Assembly (NCBI GenBank): GCA_001544655.2
Contig: FCOD02000011.1
Location: 124,001 to 188,000, forward strand
Direction: 5' to 3'
From: Caballeronia turbans
Lineage (GTDB): Bacteria > Pseudomonadota > Gammaproteobacteria > Burkholderiales > Burkholderiaceae
Length of the DNA stretch: 64,000 nt
Part shown: piece after piece, positions 53,702-62,788 of the stretch
How positions within the stretch are numbered: position 1 is the first letter of the stretch
How the letters are laid out: every line of letters begins with the position of its first letter
The notes under the pieces: generated by a model
The model's input: only the letters and a program-made list of their open reading frames with translations
The model's database searches: none
Told to the model about the DNA's origin: nothing
Program-made: the position numbers and the translations under genes

Positions 53702-54895
53702 TTATCGGCGGAATAGCGTGCCTAGCCGCTCGACGGCTTCCTCCAGCTTCGAATACGCCGTCGCATACGACAGACGGATATAGCGCTCCGGCGCATGAAA
53801 CCCGAAATCCGCGCCCGGCACGAGCACGACGCCCGCGTCGTGGAGCATCGAGTGCGTGAGTGCGTCGCTGTTGCCCGCAGCGGGGTGATGAACCGTCGTC
53901 GTGTCGGCATAAACGTAAAACGCGCCGTCGGGCACCACGGGCACGCCGAAGCCGAGCGAACGCAGCGCCGGCACGATGTAGTCGCGTCGACGCTTGAATT
54001 CGAGGCGGCGCGCTTCGTAAATCGCGATCGTCTGCGGCTCGAAACACGCGAGCGCCGCGTGCTGCGCGAGTGCCGACGCGCAGATGAACAGGTTCTGCGA
54101 CAGCTTTTCGACCGCGCTCACCATCGAGCGCGGCACGACGAGCCAGCCGAGCCGCCAGCCGGTCATGTTGAAGTACTTGGAAAAGCTGTTCACGGTGACG
54201 ACGTCGTCACCGAAGGAGAGGGCGGACACGGGCTTCGCGTCGTAGCTCAAACCCTGATAGATCTCGTCGACGATCGTGAAGCCCCCGCGTGCGCGCACCG
54301 TGTCGACGATGCGCCGGAGTTCATCGGGCTCGATCGACGTGCCCGTCGGATTCGACGGCGACGCGAGGAGCACGCCGCGTGTGGCCGGTCCCCAGTTTTC
54401 CTCGACATGTTCCGCCGTCAACTGAAAGCGCTCGGCTGGACCGCTCGCGATGAGCACCGGTTTGCCATCGGCCGCCGACACGAAGTGCCGGTTGCACGGG
54501 TAGCATGGATCGGGCATCAGCACTTCGTCGCCGTTATCGACAAGCGCCATGCACGCGAGCAGCAGCGCCGCCGACGCGCCCGCCGTTACCACGATGCGCT
54601 CCGGATCGACCGTCAGGCCGAACGTATCGCGATAATGCCGCGCGATCGCCTCGCGCAGCAGCGTGATGCCGAGCGCGTTGGTGTACTGCGTGACGCCGCG
54701 CTTCAACGCATCGGCGGCGGCGTGGATCACGGGCTCGGGCGCGGTGAAGTCGGGCTCGCCGATGCTCATGTGGATGACGTCGCGGCCCGCGCGTTCGAGC
54801 GCCTGAGCCTCTTTCATCAGCTCCATCACATAGAACGGCTCGATTGCATCGACGCGCGACGCCAGCCGCACGAGAGGTTCCGCACCCTGGCCCAT
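53702..54895 (-). CDS. Class I/II aminotransferase, PLP-dependent (397 aa)
   Basis: This fold type I aminotransferase has Lys240 in NSFSKYFNMTGWRLGW as the PLP lysine, SNPTGT at 181-186 and the C-terminal Arg motif in YIRLSYA. It resembles aspartate/aromatic aminotransferases of the AspC/AlaA range; the amino donor cannot be told from sequence. It directly abuts nusB, making it the last gene of the riboflavin operon, though a metabolic link is unclear. Confidence 0.88.
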   Translation of the reverse strand: MGQGAEPLVRLASRVDAIEPFYVMELMKEAQALERAGRDVIHMSIGEPDFTAPEPVIHAAADALKRGVTQYTNALGITLLREAIARHYRDTFGLTVDPERIVVTAGASAALLLACMALVDNGDEVLMPDPCYPCNRHFVSAADGKPVLIASGPAERFQLTAEHVEENWGPATRGVLLASPSNPTGTSIEPDELRRIVDTVRARGGFTIVDEIYQGLSYDAKPVSALSFGDDVVTVNSFSKYFNMTGWRLGWLVVPRSMVSAVEKLSQNLFICASALAQHAALACFEPQTIAIYEARRLEFKRRRDYIVPALRSLGFGVPVVPDGAFYVYADTTTVHHPAAGNSDALTHSMLHDAGVVLVPGADFGFHAPERYIRLSYATAYSKLEEAVERLGTLFRR

Positions 54896-55333
54896 TTATG
54901 CTCCGCGTCCGCGCGCCTGCGCCTCGGTCGGGCGCATGACGACGGCGAGCTTGTCGAGCACGCCGTTCACGTATTTGTAGCCGTCCGAGCCGCCGAAAGT
55001 CTTCGTCAGCTCGACCGCCTCGTTGATGACGACGCGATACGGCACGTCGATGTGATGCTTGAACTCGAACGCGGCCACGAGCAGCACCGCGCGCTCGACC
55101 GGCGACAACTGCTCGATCGGGCGGTCGAGGCACGGCTGCAACTGCTCGGACAGCGCGGCGGATTCCTTGATCACGCCGTGCAGGATCGCATCGAGATGCG
55201 CCTGATCGGCCTTGTCGAAGCCTTGCGCGTTGCGCAGTTGCGCGTCGATTTCGCCGGCGGGCGCGCCCGACAGCAACCATTGATAAAGCCCTTGCGTCGC
55301 GAGTTCGCGCGAACGGCGTCGTGCGCTCTTCAT
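54896..55333 (-). CDS. nusB: Transcription antitermination factor NusB (145 aa)
   Basis: NusB with NusE binds boxA RNA and promotes antitermination on rRNA operons. The all-helical protein begins [19 protein letters not shown], with the arginine-rich RNA-binding N terminus, and keeps the [16 protein letters not shown]-like and [18 protein letters not shown] motifs. Its start overlaps the ribH stop by four bases. The ribH-nusB pair is widespread in proteobacteria. Confidence 0.96.
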   Translation of the reverse strand: MKSARRRSRELATQGLYQWLLSGAPAGEIDAQLRNAQGFDKADQAHLDAILHGVIKESAALSEQLQPCLDRPIEQLSPVERAVLLVAAFEFKHHIDVPYRVVINEAVELTKTFGGSDGYKYVNGVLDKLAVVMRPTEAQARGRGA

Positions 55334-55839
55334 GCGCGGTCCTCGTCTTCTTCGTCTTCGTCTTCGTCATCGCCGTCGAGCTGCTCGAGCGCGACGGACA
55401 GATTCGCCATTTCGACCGCCACGCGCGCGGCGTCGCGGCCCTTTTCGGTCATGCGGGCAACGGCCTGCTCGTCGTTTTCGGTCGTCAGCACGGCGTTCGC
55501 GACCGGAATGCCGAAATCGAGCGCGATACGCGAGATGCCCGAGCCGCTCTCGTTCGACACGAGCTCGAAGTGATACGTCTCGCCGCGCACGACGGCGCCG
55601 AGCGCAATCAGTGCGTCGAACTGGCCGGATTCCGCGAGCTTCTGCAGCGCGAGCGGAATTTCGAGCGCGCCCGGCACGGTGACGAGCAGCACGTCCTGGC
55701 CGATCACGCCGAGGCGCTCCAGCTCTTCGATGCAGGCGTCGGCGAGGCCGTTGCACACCGGTTCGTTGAAGCGCGACTGCACGATGCCGATGCGCAAGCC
55801 GTCACCGTCGAGGTTCGGCTGATATTGTCCGATTTCCAT
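55330..55839 (-). CDS. ribH: 6,7-dimethyl-8-ribityllumazine synthase (169 aa)
   Basis: RibH joins the pyrimidine from RibD with dihydroxybutanone phosphate from RibB to form lumazine. The [14 protein letters not shown] start, [12 protein letters not shown] and [18 protein letters not shown] motifs are intact. The C-terminal 15 residues are almost all Asp and Glu, encoded by a GAC/GAA simple-sequence run that ends in the nusB overlap; this acidic tail is not part of the usual icosahedral or pentameric core. Confidence 0.95.
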   Translation of the reverse strand: MEIGQYQPNLDGDGLRIGIVQSRFNEPVCNGLADACIEELERLGVIGQDVLLVTVPGALEIPLALQKLAESGQFDALIALGAVVRGETYHFELVSNESGSGISRIALDFGIPVANAVLTTENDEQAVARMTEKGRDAARVAVEMANLSVALEQLDGDDEDEDEEDEDRA

Positions 55840-55893
55840 GAATGAGGTCTTCCCTTGGAATTGTGTGGAATAGGGTTGTGCGGGCCGGCGGTC

Positions 55894-57057
55894 TCAGGCC
55901 GAGCGCAACTGGGTGATGGCGGTTTCCGTCGGCGCGGCGGTGGCGGGGCAGCCGGGCATCGGCACGAAGCCCGTCACTTCTAGCCCGTAGCCCGACATGC
56001 TGCCGAGCTTGCGCGGCGTCGCGAGCACTTCCATTTTGCCGACGCCGATATCGCGCAGAATCTGCGCGCCGATGCCGTAGGTCTTGAAGTCGATCGGGCG
56101 GCGCTTCAGCTCGGCCGCCTTGTCCTTCTGGTCGAAGGCGCGGAACACGTCGACGAGATGCTCCTTCGTGTCGCCGCAATTGAGCATGACGATCGCGCCG
56201 AGATCGCGCGCGGCGATTTCCTTCATCGCGGCGTCGATGGTCCACGAGTGCGTCGACGAATCGATTTCGAGCAGATCGAGCACCGAGAGCGGCTCGTGCA
56301 CGCGCACCGGCGTGTCGCGGTCGGGATGCGGTGTGCCGCGCACGAGCGCGATATGGGGCGAGTGCGTCGGCTCGTCGCGATACAGCACCGCGCGGAACGG
56401 GCCGTGCGCGGTCTGCATCGTGCGCTCGCAGACTTTCTCGATGATCGACTCGGTGCGGCTGCGGTAGTGGATCAGATCGGCGATCGTGCCGATCTTGATG
56501 CCGTGCTGCTCGCCGAATTGAATGAGGTCCGGAAGGCGCGCCATCTCGCCGTCGTCCTTGATGATCTCGCAGATCACCGCGGCGGGCGTGAGGCCCGCGA
56601 GCGCGGTCAGATCGCAGCCCGCTTCGGTGTGGCCCGCTCGCACGAGCACGCCGCCCGGCTGCGCCATGATCGGGAACACGTGGCCCGGCTGAACGATATG
56701 CTCGGCGCGCGCGTCGTGGGCGACCGCCGTGGCGATCGTCTTTGCACGGTCCGAGGCGGAAATGCCGGTCGTCACGCCCTCGGCGGCTTCGATGCTGACC
56801 GTGAAAGCCGTGCCGTACTGCGTGCCGTTTCGATGCGTCATGAGCGGCAGGTTCAGTTGCCTGCAGCGCTCCTGCGTGAGCGTGAGACAGATGAGCCCGC
56901 GGCCGTGCTTCGCCATGAAGTTGATGGCTTCGGGCGTCACGAATTCGGCGGCGACGACCAGATCGCCTTCATTTTCGCGGTCTTCTTCGTCGACGAGGAT
57001 CACCATCCGGCCGGCTTTCAGTTCAGCGATGATCTCAGGAGTGGAGGCGAGCGACAT
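55894..57057 (-). CDS. ribBA: RibBA: dihydroxybutanone phosphate synthase with a degenerate GTP cyclohydrolase II domain (387 aa)
   Basis: Residues 1-205 form an intact RibB domain that makes 3,4-dihydroxy-2-butanone 4-phosphate: [26 protein letters not shown] and the central PGHVFP region are present. Residues 210-387 align with GTP cyclohydrolase II (RibA), but the zinc site is gone. Where RibA has three cysteines in the SECLTG...RCDCG region, this protein reads [18 protein letters not shown] with none. It matches the RibBX type, so a separate ribA elsewhere must supply GTP cyclohydrolase. It lies between ribC and ribH in the operon. Confidence 0.9.
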   Translation of the reverse strand: MSLASTPEIIAELKAGRMVILVDEEDRENEGDLVVAAEFVTPEAINFMAKHGRGLICLTLTQERCRQLNLPLMTHRNGTQYGTAFTVSIEAAEGVTTGISASDRAKTIATAVAHDARAEHIVQPGHVFPIMAQPGGVLVRAGHTEAGCDLTALAGLTPAAVICEIIKDDGEMARLPDLIQFGEQHGIKIGTIADLIHYRSRTESIIEKVCERTMQTAHGPFRAVLYRDEPTHSPHIALVRGTPHPDRDTPVRVHEPLSVLDLLEIDSSTHSWTIDAAMKEIAARDLGAIVMLNCGDTKEHLVDVFRAFDQKDKAAELKRRPIDFKTYGIGAQILRDIGVGKMEVLATPRKLGSMSGYGLEVTGFVPMPGCPATAAPTETAITQLRSA

Positions 57058-57202
57058 GATGACGTCCCGTGCGGGGTCCGGTTTGGGGAAAGCGCGTATT
57101 TTACGCCACGGACGATGGACAGTCGGTGAAATCGGCGGGCAGACGGGCGGGAGGCCTTCGTGGCCAACGAGTGGCCCCGGCGCCGCGCAAAAGAGGCTCA
57201 GA

Positions 57203-57817
57203 TTAGCGCGCGCTCATCATCCGTTCGACATATCGCGCGATCAGATCGATTTCCAGATTGACCTTCGCGTCTCTGGAAAGCGCCTTGAGCGTCGTGACTT
57301 CAACGGTATGCGGAATCAGGTTGATGGAGAATTCGCAGCCGTCGGCACGGTCGCTCACGGAGTTCACGGTAAGACTCACGCCGTTCACCGTCACCGAGCC
57401 TTTGTAAGCCAGGTACTTGCCGATGTCCTTCGGCGCGACGATGCGCAGTTCATGCGATTCGCCGACGGGTTCGAACTTCGACACGACGCCCAGTCCATCG
57501 ACGTGCCCGGAAACGAGATGCCCGCCGAGCCGGTCGTGGGCGCGCAACGCCTTCTCCAGATTCACTTCGACGCCCGCTGCGCCGAGCCCGACCGTCTTGT
57601 TGAGGCTTTCGCGCGACACTTCGACATCGAACGCATTGGACGACTTCTGGATCACCGTCATGCACGCGCCCTGGATCGCGATGCTATCGCCGAGTTCGAC
57701 ATCGGCGAGATCGAGATCGCCCGCGGCGACCGTCAGGCGAACGCCCGCTTCGGGTTCCGAACCGAGCGGCGTGACCTTTTCGATGCGGCCCACCGCCGCG
57801 ACAATTCCTGTAAACAT
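57203..57817 (-). CDS. ribC: Riboflavin synthase alpha subunit (204 aa)
   Basis: The enzyme converts two lumazines to riboflavin and a pyrimidine. It has the two tandem lumazine-binding repeats: [10 protein letters not shown] with [12 protein letters not shown], and HLVSGHVDG with [15 protein letters not shown]. Length is normal. It follows ribD by 29 bases. A gap of 145 bases before ribBA may hold a secondary promoter; I see no FMN riboswitch there. Confidence 0.95.
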   Translation of the reverse strand: MFTGIVAAVGRIEKVTPLGSEPEAGVRLTVAAGDLDLADVELGDSIAIQGACMTVIQKSSNAFDVEVSRESLNKTVGLGAAGVEVNLEKALRAHDRLGGHLVSGHVDGLGVVSKFEPVGESHELRIVAPKDIGKYLAYKGSVTVNGVSLTVNSVSDRADGCEFSINLIPHTVEVTTLKALSRDAKVNLEIDLIARYVERMMSAR

Positions 57818-57846
57818 CGGCTTCGTTCCTTGAAATCGGTGTGCAA

Positions 57847-58959
57847 TCAGCGCGCGACGTTCGCCTCGGCGAAGCGCGCAAGTATGCGCAAATCGTCCCC
57901 GAGCCGGTCGATGCGATGAAATTTCAGATGGGGCCGCGCGTCGAGCGTATCGGGCGGCGCGAAGTCGAACATGCCCGGCGCGCTGCCAAGCAGGCTCGGC
58001 GCGAGATAAATCAGCAGTTCGTCGACGCAGCCCTCGCGCAACAGCGAGCCGTTCAGTTTGTGACCCGCTTCCACGTGCAGCTCGTTGATGCCACGATCGG
58101 CGAGCGCGGTGAGCATCGCGGGCAAATCGACCTTGCCGTGCTCGTTGGACAGCTCGATCAGATCCGCGCCTTTCTCACGCAGCGCGTCGATGCGGGCGGG
58201 ATCGGCGTCGGCGGCATGGAAGATCCACGGCGGCGCGCCCTCGAGAATGCGCGCTTCGTTCGGCACGTCGAGACGGCTGTCGATCAGCACGCGTTGTGGC
58301 TGGCGCGGCGTGTCGACCGCGCGCACGGTCAGTTGCGGATCGTCCTCCCGTACCGTGCCGATGCCCGTCAGGATCGCGCAGGCGCGGGCGCGCCACGCAT
58401 GGCCGTCGGCGCGTGCGTCCTCGCCGGTGATCCACTGGCTTTCGCCGGTCGGCAGTCCGGTGCGGCCGTCGAGGGTGGCCGCGACCTTCATGCGCACCCA
58501 CGGACGGCGGCGCGTCATGCGCGACACGAAGCCGATGTTCATCTCGTGCGCCTCGTTCGCGAGCAGCCCGCAGCGAACGTCGATGCCCGCATCGCGCAGC
58601 ATCGTGAGTCCGCGCCCGGACACCGACGGGTTCGGGTCCTCCATCGCCGCGATCACTTTCTCGACGCGCGCGTCGATGAGCGCGTGCGCGCACGGCGGCG
58701 TTCGCCCGAAATGGCTGCACGGTTCGAGCGACACATACGCCGTCGCGCCGCGCGGATCCTTGCCGCGCGAACGCGCGTCTTTCAGCGCCTGCACTTCGGC
58801 GTGATCCTGGCCGGCCGGCTGCGTGTAGCCCATGCCGATCACTTCGCCGTTCTTGACGAGCACGCAGCCCACGCGCGGATTCGGCGTGGTCGTGTACATG
58901 CCCTTCGAGGCGAGCGCGAGCGCGCGCTCCATATACGTGAAGTCGGTTTGCGAGAACAT
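57847..58959 (-). CDS. ribD: RibD, bifunctional pyrimidine deaminase/reductase (370 aa)
   Basis: RibD deaminates and then reduces the pyrimidine made by GTP cyclohydrolase II. The N-terminal deaminase has the zinc motif HAEVQAL and [13 protein letters not shown]. The C-terminal reductase (from about 150) has [23 protein letters not shown] and [13 protein letters not shown]. It lies 18 bases after hemL. No FMN riboswitch is visible upstream. Confidence 0.96.
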   Translation of the reverse strand: MFSQTDFTYMERALALASKGMYTTTPNPRVGCVLVKNGEVIGMGYTQPAGQDHAEVQALKDARSRGKDPRGATAYVSLEPCSHFGRTPPCAHALIDARVEKVIAAMEDPNPSVSGRGLTMLRDAGIDVRCGLLANEAHEMNIGFVSRMTRRRPWVRMKVAATLDGRTGLPTGESQWITGEDARADGHAWRARACAILTGIGTVREDDPQLTVRAVDTPRQPQRVLIDSRLDVPNEARILEGAPPWIFHAADADPARIDALREKGADLIELSNEHGKVDLPAMLTALADRGINELHVEAGHKLNGSLLREGCVDELLIYLAPSLLGSAPGMFDFAPPDTLDARPHLKFHRIDRLGDDLRILARFAEANVAR

Positions 58960-58977
58960 CGGCGCGGCCCGCGAGCG

Positions 58978-60261
58978 TCAGGCTGCGAGCGACGCGAACG
59001 CGCCGCGCGCGGCGTCGATCGTCGCGTCGATCACGGCGTCGTCGTGCGCGCTCGACACGAAGCCCGCTTCGAACGCCGACGGCGCGAAGTACACGCCCGC
59101 ATCGAGCATCGCGTGGAAGAACGCGTTGAAGCGGCGGGTGTCGCCCTGCTGGATCTGCGCGAAGCTGCCCGGCACGCGATCCATGAAATACAGGCCGAAC
59201 ATGCCGCCGATCGAATCCGCGGAGAAGGGCACTTTCGCCTCGCGGGCGGCGGCGCTGAGGCCGTCGACGAGCTTGCGCGTCTGCCTGGCGAGATCGTCGT
59301 AGAAACCGCGGCGCTGGATCAGTTGCAGCGTCTTGAGGCCCGCGGCCACGGCGATCGGATTGCCCGAAAGCGTGCCTGCCTGATAGACGCCGCCCAAGGG
59401 CGCGAGATGCGCCATGATGTCCCGGCGTCCGCCGAACGCAGCCGCCGGCATGCCGCCGCCGATGACCTTGCCGAGGCACGTGAGGTCCGGCTTGATGCCG
59501 TAGACCTCCTGCGCGCCGCCGAGCGCGACGCGAAAGCCGCACATCACTTCGTCGAAAATCAGCACCGCACCGTACTCGCTGCAGCGCTCGCGCAACGCGT
59601 TGAGGAATTCGGGCGTCGCGCGCACGAGATTCATGTTGCCCGCGACCGGCTCGACGATCACCGACGCGATCTCCGACCCGAATGCCTTGAACGCCTCGTC
59701 GAGTTGCTCGACGTTGTTGTACTCGAGCACGGTCGTGTGCTTGGCGATATCGGCGGGCACGCCTGCGGACGTCGGATTGCCGAACGTCAGGAGGCCCGAA
59801 CCGGCCTTGACGAGCAGGCTGTCCGCGTGGCCGTGATAGCAGCCCTCGAACTTGATGATGCGGCTGCGGTTCGTGAAGCCGCGCGCGAGGCGCAGCGCGC
59901 TCATCGTCGCTTCGGTGCCGGAGGACACCATGCGCACCTGTTCGATGGACGGTACGAGCTTGCAGATTTCCTCGGCGATCTCGATTTCGGCTTCGGTTGG
60001 GGCGCCGAAGGAAAAGCCGTCCGCGAGCACGCGCTGCACGGCGTCGAGCACCTCGGGATGAACGTGGCCGAGAATCATCGGGCCCCACGAACCGATGTAG
60101 TCGATATAGCGCTTGCCGTCCGCATCCCAGAAATACGCGCCTTGCGCGCGCTCGATGAAGCGCGGCGTGCCGCCGACCGAGCGGAACGCACGCACCGGCG
60201 AGTTCACGCCGCCGGGAATGGTTCGCTGGGCGCGTTCGAAGAGAACTTGATTCTTGGACAT
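58978..60261 (-). CDS. hemL: Glutamate-1-semialdehyde 2,1-aminomutase (427 aa)
   Basis: HemL makes 5-aminolevulinate, the first committed tetrapyrrole precursor, in the C5 pathway. PLP Lys265 lies in [15 protein letters not shown], and the N-terminal [29 protein letters not shown] and [16 protein letters not shown] motifs are intact. The open frame is much longer upstream, but ATG 60261 begins the normal N terminus ([12 protein letters not shown]). It heads the hemL-ribD-ribC-ribBA-ribH-nusB operon. Confidence 0.96.
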   Translation of the reverse strand: MSKNQVLFERAQRTIPGGVNSPVRAFRSVGGTPRFIERAQGAYFWDADGKRYIDYIGSWGPMILGHVHPEVLDAVQRVLADGFSFGAPTEAEIEIAEEICKLVPSIEQVRMVSSGTEATMSALRLARGFTNRSRIIKFEGCYHGHADSLLVKAGSGLLTFGNPTSAGVPADIAKHTTVLEYNNVEQLDEAFKAFGSEIASVIVEPVAGNMNLVRATPEFLNALRERCSEYGAVLIFDEVMCGFRVALGGAQEVYGIKPDLTCLGKVIGGGMPAAAFGGRRDIMAHLAPLGGVYQAGTLSGNPIAVAAGLKTLQLIQRRGFYDDLARQTRKLVDGLSAAAREAKVPFSADSIGGMFGLYFMDRVPGSFAQIQQGDTRRFNAFFHAMLDAGVYFAPSAFEAGFVSSAHDDAVIDATIDAARGAFASLAA

Positions 60262-60413
60262 GGACGAGGGCCTGCGCTGAAAATGGAAGCGGGAGTCGCG
60301 AAGGGCCGACCGGGCTCGAGCGGCGACGAGCGCGGCGTGCAAGACGCGCGGTCCGACGCGAAGAAACGATGCTGAAATTGTACCGGAGTCGTTGCGAACG
60401 GGCGGTGTCGCGC

Positions 60414-60944
60414 CTATGGCGAGCGCGATCGCCTCGCGGGTTTGCGCGCGGCGTGGCCGCCCGCCTCGCCGGGCGTCGCTGGGGCGGCAGGCGCGGGAGG
60501 CCGCGGGCGCCTTCCGGTTCGCTCGGCCCAGAGCTTTTCCAGCGCGCCCTCGGCCATCGGCTTGATGAGCGTGCCGGACATCTGTGCGTCCCACGTCTGC
60601 ACCGAGAACGGATGCGCCCGCAATTCGTCGCGCGTGACGACGACGTCCGCGTGCGCATCGACGAGCCAGTCGTACACGAAATCGATGCACAGCCGATAGC
60701 CGCGCTTTGCTCCGGCGTCGGGCACTTCGTACGGCGCGCGCGTCACCCAGCCCGACGCGAACACGCCCTTCGGTTCCTGCGACACGCGATGAACGAACAC
60801 CCGGTCGCCCGGCAAGAGCCCGCGCGCGGTGCCGCAGCCCCATGCATCGGCGACGGCATCGCCGGCGGCCACGCGCCGCGCGATGTCGGGCAACTCGGGC
60901 CACGGCCACTTCCTGGGGCTCCAGATCAGAAGAAAGGCGGTCAT
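60414..60944 (-). CDS. Solitary EVE/PUA-like domain protein (176 aa)
   Basis: The N-terminal 130 residues resemble the EVE/PUA-like fold: [17 protein letters not shown] at the start, then [22 protein letters not shown] and a C-terminal helix. Related domains are often fused to HNH nucleases or act in modified-base recognition. Here no nuclease part is present; the last 40 residues are basic and Ala/Pro-rich. ATG 60944 is preferred as it starts the domain. Function is unknown; binding of a modified nucleotide is a plausible guess. Confidence 0.6.
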   Translation of the reverse strand: MTAFLLIWSPRKWPWPELPDIARRVAAGDAVADAWGCGTARGLLPGDRVFVHRVSQEPKGVFASGWVTRAPYEVPDAGAKRGYRLCIDFVYDWLVDAHADVVVTRDELRAHPFSVQTWDAQMSGTLIKPMAEGALEKLWAERTGRRPRPPAPAAPATPGEAGGHAARKPARRSRSP

Positions 60945-61094
60945 CGGATGGATGCAAAGAGAAAGAAGCAAGCGACGAGCTTATCGCAACGCGGCGATCG
61001 GGGCCGGATCACGGCGGGGCGTCGCGTACAATGGCCGATCGCTTGCGCGGCACGAAGCCGCGTCGCATCCACGCATTCCCGTCCTGCGAACTCC

Positions 61095-62306
61095 ATGCCC
61101 GACACCATCCGTCGCCGTCCAGATGGCCGGCTGATCCTGTTGCTCGGCGCGCTCGCCGCGTGCGGCCCGCTGTCGATCGACATGTATCTGCCGAGCCTGC
61201 CTTCGCTCGCCGCCTCGTTCGGCACAAGCCCGGCCGCCGCGCAAAGCACGCTCACGAGCTTCATGTTCGGCTTCTCGTTCGGCATGCTGCTCTATGGCCC
61301 GATGTCCGACGCCTACGGCCGCCGGCCCGTCCTGCTCGGCGGCATCGCGTTGTATGCGCTCGCGAGCATCGGCTGCGCGGCGGCATGGTCCATCGATGCG
61401 CTCGTCCTCGTGCGCTTTCTGCAAGCGCTCGGCGCGGGTGCGGCATCGGTGCTCGCGCGCGCCATCGCCCGCGATGCGCACGAACCGGGCGACGCCGCCC
61501 GTGTGCTGTCGATGCTTTCCATCGTCACGTCGATCGGCCCGTTGCTCGCGCCGCTGATCGGCGGGCAATTACTGCTGCTCGGCGGCTGGCGTGTCGTGTT
61601 CGTCGCGCTCACGCTCTTCGGCCTGACATGCGCGGTGACCGCCTTCCTGCGCGTGCCCGAGACCTGGCCGAAGGAGAAGCGCGCGAGCGCGGCGGTCGGC
61701 AAGTCGTTCGCCGCGTATGGCCACTTGCTGACCGATCCCGTCACCTGGGGCCACATGATGTGCGGCGGCATGGCGTTCGCGTCGATGTTCGCGTACATCA
61801 CCGCGACGCCGTTCGTCTATATCGATTACTTTCACGTGAAGCCGCAGTACTACGGGCTGCTGTTCGGGCTGAACATCGTCGGCATCATCGCGGGCAATGT
61901 GCTCAACACCCGATTCGTCGGCCGCGTCGGCGCGATGAAGATGATCTCGGCCGCGTCGTTCGTGAGCGTCGCGGCCGCGCTCGCGGTCGCGCTCGTGTCG
62001 CTGACGGGCTGGGGCGGCCTGTGGTCGATCGTCGCGACGCTGTTCTTCGTCGTCGGTGTGGTCGGCTTGCTGTCGGCCAACTGCACGACCGAGCTGATGC
62101 ACCGCTATCCGCGCAATGCGGGCGCGGCCGCCGCCGTCTTCGGCGCGATGCAGCTTGCGCTCGGCGCCCTCGCGAGCCTCGCGGTCGGGCTTTTTCACGA
62201 TGTATCGCCGCACGGCATGGGCATCGTGATCGGCGTATGCGGCGTGTTGACGTTCGCTGGACGCACCCTGGTGTTGCGCTCGCATGCGGTGCCCGTGAAA
62301 GTATGA
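61095..62306 (+). CDS. Bcr/CflA family drug efflux MFS transporter (403 aa)
   Basis: This inner-membrane proton antiporter has about 12 hydrophobic segments. ALAACGPLSIDMYLPSLPSL at the N terminus and the GPMSDAYGRRPVLLGG motif A are diagnostic of the Bcr/CflA group, which exports bicyclomycin, chloramphenicol or similar compounds. The upstream open frame is long but not conserved in style; ATG 61095 starts the first membrane helix region. Divergent from the EVE-like gene. Confidence 0.92.
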   Translation: MPDTIRRRPDGRLILLLGALAACGPLSIDMYLPSLPSLAASFGTSPAAAQSTLTSFMFGFSFGMLLYGPMSDAYGRRPVLLGGIALYALASIGCAAAWSIDALVLVRFLQALGAGAASVLARAIARDAHEPGDAARVLSMLSIVTSIGPLLAPLIGGQLLLLGGWRVVFVALTLFGLTCAVTAFLRVPETWPKEKRASAAVGKSFAAYGHLLTDPVTWGHMMCGGMAFASMFAYITATPFVYIDYFHVKPQYYGLLFGLNIVGIIAGNVLNTRFVGRVGAMKMISAASFVSVAAALAVALVSLTGWGGLWSIVATLFFVVGVVGLLSANCTTELMHRYPRNAGAAAAVFGAMQLALGALASLAVGLFHDVSPHGMGIVIGVCGVLTFAGRTLVLRSHAVPVKV

Positions 62307-62340
62307 GCGCCGCGCGGCTTTACGGACGCGCAAAAGAAAA

Positions 62341-62360
62341 ACCTCGCGCGAAGGCGAGGT
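62341..62360 (-). terminator. Rho-independent terminator, minus strand
   Basis: ACCTCGC and GCGAGGT pair around a 6-base loop. On the minus strand they are followed by TTTTCTTTT. It lies 430 bases beyond the peptidase stop, so it may end a separate RNA. Confidence 0.65.
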
Positions 62361-62575
62361 CGGAAGGTGATGCTCATCGGGTCCTTGAGGGGTACGTCTG
62401 GGTCAAAGATGTGTTCCGCGTCGAAGGCCGTTTTATGCGAGATCGGTCAGATCCTTGGGTCAAAAGGTGAAAGACCGGTTCATGTGGGACTGCGGCATGG
62501 GTCGATAGGCAATGTCCTTGCGTCGATGATCGGGTAAGCCAGGGTCAAAGGTGTTCCGATCGGGTTGCTTCGGTC
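62341..62575 (-). ncRNA. Candidate repeat-containing small RNA with GGA motifs
   Basis: Read on the minus strand the segment has CGGAACAC followed by CTTTGACCC twice, a third TTTTGACCC, and CAAGGA three times, in all six GGA cores over about 220 bases, ending in the terminator. Repeated AAGGA sites are the hallmark of RNAs that titrate the regulator CsrA/RsmA. The promoter is not clear, so the 5' end is approximate. It could instead be an extended 3' end of the peptidase transcript. Confidence 0.3.
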
Positions 62576-62788
62576 AGTGAATATTCCCTGTTTGCCGGGC
62601 CCGCGCTCCACAACGCTGGCTTTACTCGCTTGCCGGTTTTGTCGACGAAACCGGCTTTCGTGCTGCAACAAGGAATGCTTGTCACTATACGTGTCCGAAA
62701 CGGAGCGACGTATCGAAGGAATTCGAATCGGCAAATCCGCGGCGTTGCGCGCGCGAAATGGACCGTTTCGCGAAGAAGCACGCAATTG

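Larger units (their letters stand above)
62307..62788. other. Intergenic region with repeats and a possible minus-strand RNA
   Basis: About 480 bases separate the efflux pump from the peptidase. The plus strand carries three GGGTCAAA and three TCCTTG motifs between 62382 and 62550, and a hairpin GCCGGTTT/AAACCGGC near 62632-62655. A minus-strand terminator is at 62341-62360. No open frame here is convincing. Confidence 0.55.

Noticed and set aside
57058-57202. Possible FMN riboswitch in the riboflavin operon
   Set aside because: Neither this gap nor the short spaces before ribD and ribC shows the conserved RFN sequence blocks.
57841-60375. An 844-codon plus-strand frame opposite ribD and hemL
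   Set aside because: Composition is that of an antisense shadow (Arg, His, Ala) and both genes on the other strand are clearly real.
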